In this document: piece after piece, positions 34,625-44,315 of the stretch
Position numbering within the stretch: the first letter of the stretch is position 1
Layout of the letters: every line of letters begins with the position of its first letter
Assembly (NCBI GenBank): GCA_944472155.2
Contig: OX235275.1
Coordinates: 31,288,231 to 31,352,230 of the forward strand
Reading direction: 5' to 3'
DNA from: Trichobilharzia szidati
Lineage: Eukaryota; Platyhelminthes; Trematoda; Strigeidida; Schistosomatidae
DNA: 64,000 bases
The notes under the pieces: generated by a model
Seen by the model: the letters and a program-made list of their open reading frames with translations, nothing else
What the model was told of the DNA's origin: nothing
The model's database searches: none
Made by a program: the position numbers and the translations under genes

Positions 34625-34630
34625 TTTATT
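34625..34630 (-). terminator. AATAAA overlapping the stop of copy B
   Basis: The minus strand reads TAATAAAG directly at the stop codon. As a poly(A) signal it would be unusually close to the stop. The signal used by copy A (9915) is mutated at the matching site here. Confidence 0.35.
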
Positions 34631-37600
34631 ATGCATCACTGATGGATTGTTCAGCATTTCGATTGATCAGACGAAGTAGGCAATAATTGCATATGGTGAA
34701 TACAATGACCGATGCCCAAGTAATTGCATAAACTATGAATCGATAACTAGTTGGTATTAGGTCAAGTTTTGGATATGGACTGAAGTGGAATGCTGATATT
34801 GCAACTTCTATGCTATAAGAACAAAGAAAGAAAGAAAGAAACATTGAACATGTGGATAGATGAGAGAATTGAAATCTCGCAGAAAATGAAAACGATATGT
34901 GCACAGCGACAATAATCACACAGAGACTGCATTGTGAAGATAGAGGCTGAGAGTGGAAACCACGGATCAGTGGGAAACTGTTTTGTGAATTGATAGGAGT
35001 TATATTTTGTGGATCATTGGCTCCTGTACCCACAGATGAATGGTCATCATCTTGACGTTCTCTGTTTCAATCAGTCGTTTTTCACTCGGATTCCATAGGA
35101 GTGATGGGCTGGCAGAAGAAGCCACCAAACAACTTCCCCAGCCTCTATTTCATCCATCTCCACTTTTTTCTTACGCATATTTGTTGAGGCAGAATTTCTC
35201 GATTGGCCACAGGATGAAATTGCCTGAACGTTTAGTGAAAAATTTTGACCACCAGTGTCATCCATCCTGTCAGGAGCTAGGACAAGTATTCAACAGTGAG
35301 GACATCGATGACTGGTGGTCGCACTAATGCACTGAATTGATAGAAGGCAAAATTCATGTGACGTTGGATCAAGTCCCAGTATCTGAATGGTCTGCGAGCA
35401 TCCTTTGCACTCGGCAGGTACTGGGTTCTAACTGTCGAAGTAGGTGCGTACTTTCGATGAGTCTCACATGACTAGGCTGGTGAAACAAGTGGCTGTCCAG
35501 TATTTGTCTCTGGTTTGTTCTCAGTGGTTTTCTAATTTATGCTAATCTTTGATTAAGGTCTTCAGAGCAGTCAAGTCACATCATAAACAAACTGATGAAC
35601 GTTCACGTTTTACACAAATAATAATAATCATAAAATATGGTTAAACTTATCGAGAAATTCGTAAATCGCTTCAGCCGTACACTTACAAGATATTGTAACC
35701 TGCGATCAGAATAAAACAAACGAGGAAAGATATTGGCAGTTTGACTGATTTCGGTTTCCAGACGAATGCATCGACAACTATTGCCGCTAGTCCAAAAACG
35801 TGCTACATATAAATATAATAAAAATTTAGAATTTGAATGGTAATGTACAGTTTGTGAATGAATAAAAAACGATATTATCAAAAGACCAAAAGTATTCATT
35901 GAGTGATGAAGAAAATAAGAGACAGTTCAGTGAAGAAAATACCTTCTTTATCGACAGAATTACATCTTTGCACACGTTGCTGAAGCTAGAGAGACCTAGA
36001 CAAGTCAACTTTGAATATGGATATCCTATGATATCCACTGAGTGCAAAATAAAGTTAAACTAGATGCCTAAAGGAATTCTAGTGGTTTCGAAGAAATCAT
36101 CGTCTGTTAATATTGAACTTAACAAAGATAATCTTACTTCTCTGGATCTCTTAGGAAAGCCTTCTCTTCGTCTGAGCTACAGATCAATCTTCAAAGTCGG
36201 TGAGTGTGTGAAGGACGAACTACCAGTTTGTGCTACTTCAAAATATGCCTATAAATTCACCAGCTACGAAAGCGTTACTTGTGCTTTCCACACAAAGCGT
36301 ACAATTTCCAAGCATATACCTGAACATTATTCGACATACAGTTACCAAGAAGAAATCGTAAGACAATTACTAGCTCCACCACAGTCGCCTTTTGATAGTT
36401 GTCAACAAGGTGAGAACTGCATTAATCAAGTGGTGTTAAAATTCAGGAGTTGTGTATGAAGGAGACGTTGGCAGTATCACATCAATATAACCCAGAAATC
36501 TGTGTGCAGGAAAGATTTGTTCACTGTCGTATTCTACCAAGAACATGAACACTTTCCTAACCGTTCACTCTAGCTTCTAGCAATTAATTCACTATGATCA
36601 CTTCTGCATATTCGTTTTGTGCAATATTTCACTGTCTTTACACATGTCAAATGGACACTCAACTACTTTGCCTCTCACTGAATAACTCATTTCGCCGTAT
36701 TGAATTGGGAACCTATTCATGCGTTTCGTCATCGACTGTTACGTAATTTCACCCTATCCTTTTAGAAACCACTTCTGGATAATTGTAACAATTATGTGAA
36801 TATAAATACGTCGGTACAGCTTCTGCAGATGATTTTGTCGATAAAGCAAGGTTTCTACATGAAAACATATCTACAACAAGGAATAATTTCGAGAATCTAA
36901 CGGTCTGTAAATTCATATGCTTACCACTAGACCTTTGCATTATTCCAGTGTTAGGTGATATGAATCAACAAACGGCTGATGTTTTGAAGTTGAGTTTGTT
37001 AGGTTTGTGTGTGTGTGTGAGTGAGTGAGTGAGTGGGTGGGTGGGTGGATGGTCTCTATTGTCACACACTCATATCCAGTTGATAATACTGTTACTCCAC
37101 TGTGTTGTATTTAAAATTGACTCATCTAGCATGGAATCTCATTCTACCACAATGTCCAAGTTCTACACTTACAGTAACCACATGTCCAACTTGAGATATT
37201 ACATCTTTTGCACTTTGAGTCAAAATGGAGACAGAGAAGAAACACTTCTGTCCCATGCAATCAATCAGTGGGAATAAATATTAACTCAAAGCAGATGACA
37301 ATAGGGCTGCACAAGAAGTGGCTTTCGTGGCCTCACTGGCGTAGTGGATAATTGATACTTTCCCTTCTGAAACGAAGACCACTGGATTCGAGGATCAGTG
37401 TGAACAGTATTACTCACTAAGGATTGATTGCACAGCGCAACTAGATAATGAGTCCGAAGTAGGACGAAATTCGCATCGTTGATTCCACTTTAAGGTACTA
37501 ACAATCAAGCTAATAATTACACACAGTGAATATGAAGTCTGTTAATTACGACATTTTAAGACCATTCACTGTAGTTAAAAATGGAATAATTAGCGAGAGA

Positions 37601-40600
37601 ACAGATATGATTAGAAAATTATTGTCACAAGGAACAACTTCTCTCAACTCATTTCTGTATTGTGCATCGTCGATGATGACTAGCAGAGGATTCTAGTCCT
37701 CCTCATGTGTTAAGTTATCTTAAAGACTCGTAAGCTTTATTCGAAGTTGGCACCAGTCGCTTCAAACGCCGAACTTTCATCTAGCAGGTCGTTTGGACCA
37801 CGACAGGAACATCTCTCATGCAACAGGGATAAGTGATGATTTCGTTTAAGTCATTTTTGCTTTCCCCATTGATTGACTGAATAAAAACTGTTAGCGTCCG
37901 TTAAAACATGTCGACTCCTAGTACGGAAGCTGTGATAATATCTGGCGATTAAGATAAATACCCCACCTCCTCTCAACTTGTCCAGCAGATAACGATTTGT
38001 TAATTTGAGTCTTAATTAGGACTAAATGAGAGCTGGTAATCCCACTGTTAGCCACTATTCACCAGATGCGATAAATCTTAGATCCTTATAACAACTCTAC
38101 TAACTAGGAGGTGATACGACATATGAGTCGGAATATTTCACACCAATACAAGAGTCAATCAACAAAAGATGCACACGAGATGGATCCTGTTTCTTCAGTA
38201 TCATAATAAAACAATGATAATAATAATAATAACCATAAAACCCAATCAACTTACAGTTGCATGGTTGAACCATAAAGGCATACCCTTCAATTCAGGATTG
38301 TCAGTCACCACAGTTGAATCAACCAAATACACAATGAGGTATATCAAAGCTATTGTCTATTTTATTGAAGAGACAAGTAGGAAGGGAGAAGAATGTCATG
38401 AACACAAGTGGTGCAAAAAAGGGACTTTACGACAAGCAAACTCATGACAAAAATTCATTCTGTGTAGAGTACCATGACTTACATGGTTTTGATTCAATTC
38501 CTTGCTGATGCACTAATAAACCTCGCGTTGTGGATAGAATACACCGGGAAAAGTGAGGTGAGGTTGAGTGTATCAGTGTCTGCGTGTGTGTGTATTTAGG
38601 AGGCTGGTGACTTCATTATCACTAGTGAAATTTCCAAAAACCCGGAGTCTCTTATTCCAATAATGATAACTGCTTTATTCCAAACAGGAAGTCTGGATGA
38701 AGCGTAGAATTTTCAGCATTAAAGTGTTTGAAATTCCAGTTTGTTTTTCCTCGTGACGCTTGTGTAATACGAGAGGAAAATGCCTAACAGGAGATTAACA
38801 TTGATAATAATGTCAATATTCAGCGAAGAGACTCTTCCCAACGGATTTATTATCAAGCAGTGCAGTCGTATGCATACATGAGGCTTTTTATATATTAAGA
38901 AATTATATCCCATGAGAAAGTTTAAACTGAGTTGTGAATAGATACAATAATAATAATATTAGTAGTATGAAATTCAATCAAAATATTTGTGATTCTAATC
39001 ATAGTTAAATATCCAGTGTTGACTGGCACAACAATAAATGTCATATGTAGAATAATTCATAAGATGTATGGGTGTTGGGAGGATGGGTGTAATTATACGA
39101 TTAGTAGGCCAATGTAAAACGTTGTGTAACATGGTGTGAAATTCATATAAAATCTAACATTTGTAATGGCAAGTGGGACAAGGCTACGAAAACACAATCC
39201 AGCTGTCTCTACTCGAGAACACAAGATCAGCTTCTGTCACCCTGCTAACGCTGACCATGAATTTAATATCGTTAGCCTGCAAGAGCTTTGTGTAGAAAAG
39301 AAGTATGTCCAATTCCCTACTTCCGCCCTGGCCGCAGAGGGATGGACATTTATTTATTTTATTTTATTTATACTGTTTATTTACTTAATCCTAGCAGCTT
39401 TCCCCCATTACTGTGATTTCTACTGTTATCGTTACTATGGCGATTCTCACTTTGATCTGTCTCCAGTTAACCCAGGTGACATTCTAAATCAAAAAAAATA
39501 CTTTTGTAATGTCATCTTTTAACTTGTCAGATTTCACACCATGTTGTGTATACACCCCATCTCAACATCTATACATCTTATGAATTATACTATATGTGAC
39601 GTTAATTGCTTTGCCACTCGACACCTGATATTAAACTGTGATTGTCGTCACAAATATTTTAATTGCATCTCATGCTACTACTACTACTACTACTATTATG
39701 GTTATTGTGCGTATTTACACCTCAGTTTAAATTTCCTTATGGAATGTAATTTCTTTATATGAAAAGTCATATATATATATATGTTTACGACTGTACTACT
39801 TGATAATAAGTTCATTGGAAAGAGTCTCTTCTCTGAATAGTTGTCGTCTTAATGTTACAATGGGAATTTATTAAATTTAAAATATCAATTTTAATTAGTT
39901 GGCTTCGTGAAATCCTACTCAGCCTACTGATGGTTTTTAGTGACTTTCACAGTGTAACAAAGTCATTCTTAAGTAGATTAGAAAAGTATGAGCGTGAAGG
40001 AGGCAATCAAGAAGAACAGCTCGTGACTAAGTGATACAATAATGTCTTACATAGAAGGGAGGATGAAATGTACGCGAAGCGATCCCTCAGCATTAATACA
40101 ACAAGAAATTCAACTATTCAGCCATTATTCACTCCCATTCCAATGACTGAATGGTCAGCACACACTGCTTGTCACACAACCTATGGATGTTGGGTTGGAT
40201 TTGCGATAAGGTGATGAGGGTGTAATGTGCTATTGAAGAGTCACAAACTAGGCTGAAACATACTTTGACTAGTGCCGGAATATTGTTTTAATAGCTATGT
40301 GGACCACATCAATCTGTTACCACATATAAAACCATTCAAGAAACAAAACGTAAACAAAAGAAGTATTACATGAAATAACTTACCCAACTATATGTGAACG
40401 CCAGTGTATAGAAGTAAGAATGGACTGTAAACGATTTGCATGCCTGTAGTATTGTGGCCACAGTGAAATACACTTGTGTCATAGTCTAGAAAGAACACGC
40501 AGAAGCGGAATGATGCAATATTACAATAAAAGTCTTACCATAGTTATAAATGTGAGGTACTTAAAAAGTACCAAGAGATTTTGAATAAGGAACGGTTCAT

Positions 40601-40709
40601 TTGGATGCAGGTATTGATAGCCAATGACAGTGAAAGCTGTGAATACTGCAAGAACTACCAGCCGATAAATTGACGCAGTAATAATATTCACCGCTTCCTT
40701 GGACACCAT
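34629..40709 (-). CDS. FAR-17a/AIG1-like membrane hydrolase, copy B (5 exons)
   Basis: Spliced gene of 224 codons. Exons in transcript order: 40709-40539, 40485-40384, 38356-38255, 35802-35687, 34812-34629. Introns have phases 0, 0, 0, 2, as in copy A, with intact GTAAG donors and TAG acceptors. Six membrane segments; the proposed catalytic Thr53 (KYLTF) and His126 (WFNHATHVFGL) are kept, as are YLVD, NPELK, DAFVW, PKSVKL, AGYNI, SPYPKLD and CNYCLLRLIN. The protein is about 68% identical to copy A in exon 1 and about 75-90% in the other exons. The C-terminal tail is four residues shorter (no RGGD-type segment) and diverged. No frameshift or stop, so it is probably a functional paralogue. Substrate class is inferred from family membership only. 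Confidence 0.85.
35380..35545 (+). mobile_element. SINE-like repeat with decayed hammerhead, intron 4 of copy B
   Basis: Mirror of 8,990-9,150. Box-B-like ACTGGGTTCTAACTG, then TCGATGA, hairpin, GTGAAAC, GGCTGTCCAG, and a tail with CAGTGGTTTTCTAA shared by the 43-44 kb repeats. Confidence 0.5.
36064..36459 (+). pseudogene. Ancient PLE endonuclease remnant, intron 3 of copy B
   Basis: Mirror of 7,913-8,371. Frame of 131 codons with KDELPVCATSKYAYKFTS, TKRTISKHIPEHYSTY and CQQGENCINQ. Same conclusions as for the left copy; the shared frame probably reflects recent duplication rather than constraint. Confidence 0.55.
37325..37500 (+). mobile_element. SINE-like repeat with decayed hammerhead, intron 3 of copy B
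   Basis: Box-A-like GGCGTAGTGGATAA, box-B-like GGATTCGAGGATC, then ATAATGA, stem II GTCC/GGAC, GAAAT. Mirrors 6,890-7,060 with the same two core changes, so the ribozyme was already dead before the duplication. Confidence 0.6.
38825..39842 (+). mobile_element. PLE fragment with inverted ends, intron 2 of copy B
   Basis: The flanks 38,821-38,876 and 39,782-39,840 are inverted copies (GAAGAGACTCTTCCCAACG and its complement). The interior keeps a PLE endonuclease tail in pieces (NADHEFNIV, LQELCVEKKY near 39,250-39,310). It is longer than the left counterpart because of low-complexity and (CTA)n sequence at 39,330-39,720. Confidence 0.65.
40230..40275 (+). ncRNA. Hammerhead-like relic in intron 2 of copy B
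   Basis: TTGAAGA, CAAACTA loop, TGAAAC; mirror of 4,225-4,280. First core base substituted. Confidence 0.4.
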
Positions 40710-41159
40710 AGTTTACAATAGTATGATATGCGATGTGGCTGAAACTACTTCTGATAGTAAACGTGCTATTATATATATATATTTGTGTATAGGTAGATAT
40801 CTGTGTGTAAATATTTTGGCTTTTAGGTAATTAGTCATGACACGACAAGGTTAAAAAATACTTCTAGAAATGTAAAGATACAATACATTAATAGTAATGA
40901 TGATTTACCTGTTGAGTAATTTCTTCATAGATTTCACTGCATAAAAGGTCATAAGATTTTCTAATTTGTTTCTATTTACTCTATTATTTTGTTAACATAA
41001 TACCAAAATAAAAATTTATTTTCTTTTATTTCAAAAGAGTATTCATGATACAATGTGAAGTACTGTATCTAAGTCTATGAATAGTAACATTAAAAGCTTT
41101 AAAAAAATAATATTGTTAATATCACTACTTATTTTGCTTTCATAAGGTGATTGAAGTCA

Positions 41160-41640
41160 TATATATATGTATATATGCTATACGCATTAGAGAATTGGCT
41201 CCACATCACGAAGGCAACTTTGAACAAACTACAGACCTTCATCATTAGCTGTCTTCGCTCAATACTACTCAAGATCGGATGGTCGGCCAGGAAAGATCAA
41301 CAACAGGAATCTCTAACAATGAGCGAACCAATCCAGCAGGAACCAAATGTGCAACAAATCTACAGGCAGAAATAGAGGTGGATTGGTCATACTCTGAGAA
41401 AACAAAGCATCAAGTGACATCATCATACCCCAGGCCAATGGTCGAGTTAAAAAAGCTGAATGGGAAGCGGCGAGGGTAAAATGGAGTAATGCGTGTAAAC
41501 AGGAGGTGAAAGCATGTGGGGAGACGTAGAGCCAGGTGGTGAAGATGTTGGCGGAGAACCGAACATATTGAAGGCGTGCAGTTGAAGCCCTATGTTCCTC
41601 TGGGAATTAAAGGAAACAATTATAATATATATATGTATAT
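41160..41640 (+). mobile_element. RTE-clade LINE 3' relic
   Basis: LQTFIISCLRSILLKIGWSA (consensus F-I-N-x-C-L-R-x-I-L), then RWIGHTLRK and a terminal block ending CCTCTGGGAATTAAAGGA. This is the same 3' terminus as the 26.3-27.2 kb copy, followed by a (TA)n tail. Confidence 0.75.
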
Positions 41641-41689
41641 TAAAAACACTGTAAATAATAATAATATTAATAATGTTAGTAGCTATGAT

Positions 41690-42170
41690 TACCAGTTAAC
41701 TGAGGAGACAGTAGCAGCACAGATTACCATAAGAAGATAATAAAAGAGCTGGTTACTGTGCTAACAACATTCTAATGCATAGATTTTCGCCTTACATTGT
41801 CTTTATCCCATAGAACATGACCACGCCGAATAGCGTTGATATCGTTGAGTTCATATACTTGGCAGTACGATCATGTAATCTTTTCTACTGATTACTAGTC
41901 CTACGAGATGAGACACAGCAGTGGGAGGGTTGAGAATAGGGTGCGTGGGTGTTGAGGATCAGACGATATTGATTTAGCCTGTGCACTACTCGCATGAGTC
42001 AGTTCAGATTTCTATCAACAAATATAGTGACAGGCTGACTGAGTTGCACACCACTTGCCCTATTGACAGCGTAAGATATCCTTCGCAAAATGACAGAGAC
42101 CTTTTTCAGTAGCACAGGAAAGACTAAGGAGAGGCAGTAAAGTAAAACAAGCGTCTCAGTCATATAGAGA
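41690..42170 (-). mobile_element. CR1-like LINE RT C-terminal relic
   Basis: Minus-strand order LLKKVSVILRRISYAVNRAS, VDRNLN, then YARTAKYMNSTIS-like remnants. Stops throughout. Confidence 0.6.
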
Positions 42171-42289
42171 TAAACCTTTTTGAAGTACTAGTAGTTAGTA
42201 GTAGTAGTAGTTTAACACTGTCTCAAACGCCTCTACGGTTTTCTGTTCTCTTATGTTATATAAAGGCATTTTGATTTACACTTTCGTTA

Positions 42290-42970
42290 TTTTCTTCTAT
42301 CTGAAATTTAATAATTTCCTTTTGACTTTATAGATGACTTTGAACGACTTCTCCTTACAAATCGAATGACAGGTGTTGAGTATATGCTCAATAATGGCGC
42401 TCCTTATTGCTCCGTTGTTACTTTTCCGCAGCCAGGCGGGATAGTGTTCTTGAACTCTTTTAGATAAAACTCGCATCGAACGACCTGTATACCTCGCTCC
42501 GCAAGAGCAGGTGAATTGGTAAATACACATGGAAGTGGCCAAATGCGATAGTTTATCTTAAGAGTAGTTGAAGAACAATGGCCGGGAGGAAAATGTCAGT
42601 CGTAGTGTGGCAGCGAAGAATGTCCTTCTGAGAGCAGTAGATATCCTCTTCTTCAAGGTGTCAGCCAGAAGGTCACCTTTGAAGGGTACATTCATGTAGA
42701 CCGTCTTCTTCTGCACTGTAATGGGTTGTTCTTTGTAAGTCTTAGGATTAATATGCTTGTCTATAAAACGAGGTGGGTAGCCATTCTCGAGCAGTGTCTT
42801 CCTTAAGAGGGCGATCTCTTCCTCTATTGATTCAGGACTGCAGATTTTTCGGATTCTAGTCGCAAGAGATATTATCAAGTTTCGCTTGCGACTAATAATT
42901 TCCATCGACTGCCTATCTGTCTGCTGTAGAAGACTCTCTTTCTGACGAAATAGTATCATAATTACCACAG
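42290..42970 (-). mobile_element. PLE linker and GIY-YIG endonuclease, one frameshift
   Basis: Two overlapping frames. 42,558-42,968: RRKRNLIISL, RKICSPESIEEEIALLRKTL, ENGYPPRF, KTVYMNVPFKGD, RRTFFAATLRLTFSSRP. 42,297-42,542: MATSMCIYQFTCSCGARYTG, RVLSKRVQEHYPAWL, RSAIIEHILNTCHS, FKVIYKV. YIG is changed to YTG. Same subfamily as 10.8-12.8 kb. RT missing. Confidence 0.8.
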
Positions 42971-43164
42971 GTTCTCTTCTATTGATCAGGAAACAGACAC
43001 AGGTTATTTGGCAGTGGTATCAGAAGGATGTACACAGACGATACACTTGTGAAGGTAGGGAAACATTGTTGACAGAATCTCTGAGTGGAAGACAATTATC
43101 AAATGTCGATTTGCAGGAATCTGATTGGTTGTTCGTTTCGTCATAAGCTGAAATCACTTAGAGA

Positions 43165-43250
43165 ATCACTGGAAAACCTGTGAGTACTGGACAAGTAGTT
43201 GTTTCGTCATAGTTTTGGTTGATGAACTCCAACTCCTGCAAATTCGTGAT
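43165..43250 (-). ncRNA. Decayed hammerhead SINE part
   Basis: The minus strand has GACGAAACAACTACTTGTCC and the shared tail GGTTTTCCAGTGATTCTCT. The CUGANGA side is replaced by TTCATCA. Confidence 0.45.
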
Positions 43251-43257
43251 ATATACT

Positions 43258-43345
43258 TAGCGGAAGCGCCGAACTAGGCTGATTAAACAGCTGTCCAATA
43301 CTATTTGTTGGTTTTCCAATGGTTCTCTAACTGATATGAGTTCGT
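43258..43345 (+). ncRNA. Decayed hammerhead SINE part
   Basis: AACTAGGCTGATTAAACAGC, then TGTCCAATACT and the common tail GGTTTTCCAATGGTTCTCT. Stem II and the GAAA box are degraded (ATTAAAC). Confidence 0.45.
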
Positions 43346-43744
43346 GATCATTCATGAAGATAAACACGCAGGGAGAAAGAAAATGACATCGGAGCATCAA
43401 GATCCACTGTCTCCCTATAAATATGTATAAATATATATGTTTGAAGCCAGACAAATATATTAACCGACTGAAACACATGCGCAGTGATGAATTGCAGATC
43501 TCGGGAAATAAGGCAGTCAGAAGAAAAATGAATCCGGAAAACCTCTTATTGATGGAACTGAATTCCCAAGATTTTCAAGTAATTAGCATATTATAGGTAC
43601 GGAGCACAATGATATGCATTGACGACAGCATCTCAATGCTTCTAGGGGCCTTAGCAGTCATGAGGTTCAAGCTGTATATCAGTATTTAAAAACACTTTTT
43701 CTCAAAAGTTACTTTTTACGGTGTAATTGGTTTCAGGTTGGATA

Positions 43745-43935
43745 ACAGACTGATATCAGTTAGAGAACCACTGAAAAGCAGCCAGAGAGTCCTGGATAGC
43801 AAGTTGTTTCGTTAGCATAATTTCGGAATCCTCGGAAGTACACACCCATCGCGACTGTTCAAACCACTCAACTTCCAGTTATCAGTCGACCTCGTAGACT
43901 GTTCACTCAGTCACTGCAACCCAACTCGATTGTTA
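43745..43935 (-). mobile_element. SINE-like repeat with decayed hammerhead
   Basis: tRNA-like start on the minus strand (GTGACTGAGTGAACAG, then GTGGTTTGAACAGTCG as box B), then CCGAGGA, hairpin, ACGAAACAAC, CTATCCAGG and the GTGGTTCTCTAACTGATATC tail. Confidence 0.55.
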
Positions 43936-44146
43936 TTGACTTCCAATTCCTAACAACTCGTGATTTCACCATGACCACTAGCCACCAATGTAATCTGCGA
44001 GTGATCCAGCTTGAAATATGGCTTCATCATATGACAACTCGCTTCAGTCAAATTTCTTTTTTTCCATAACAGGATAGATGTAACATCATCCTCTTCGCGT
44101 TTTCGGTTTACTGATCTCCATTGTTATTTCGATCCTCAATAAACAC

Positions 44147-44188
44147 ACTGCTGAAGAGTCCCAAACTAGGACGAAACAGCTGTCCAGT
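44147..44188 (+). ncRNA. Minimal type-I hammerhead ribozyme with complete core
   Basis: All expected elements are present in order. Stem I is ACTG (44,147-44,150) with CAGT (44,185-44,188). The core CTGAAGA is at 44,151-44,157 (position 7 is free in hammerheads). Stem II is GTCC (44,158-44,161) with GGAC (44,169-44,172) and a seven-base loop CAAACTA. GAAA is at 44,173-44,176. Stem III is a three-base helix closed by GC, then the cleavage site UGUC with the cut expected after C44,184. A very short stem III is typical of retroelement hammerheads, which are thought to work best as dimers. It lies in a SINE-like repeat that continues to about 44,260 with the tail GGTTTTCCAATGGTTCTCT. Confidence 0.75.
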
Positions 44189-44315
44189 ACTCCCGGGTTT
44201 TCCAATGGTTCTCTAACCAATGTCAGCTCATGATGAAATCCTGTAACCAATCAACCAAATCCCTACAAACCAATACTTGAATAACTTTCAAATCTTTCCC
44301 TGCCTAATATTTGAT

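Larger units (their letters stand above)
34085..40860. repeat. Right outer arm of large inverted duplication
   Basis: Reverse-complement counterpart of 3,660-10,410, with the same order of exons and intron repeats. Similarity to the left arm fades at about 34,085 on the inner side and about 40,860 on the outer side. Confidence 0.9.

Noticed and set aside
37020..37060. (GT)n/(GAGT)n/(GGGT)n run as possible telomeric sequence
   Set aside because: Unit sequence is not TTAGGG, and it is mirrored in the other arm as an ordinary intronic microsatellite.
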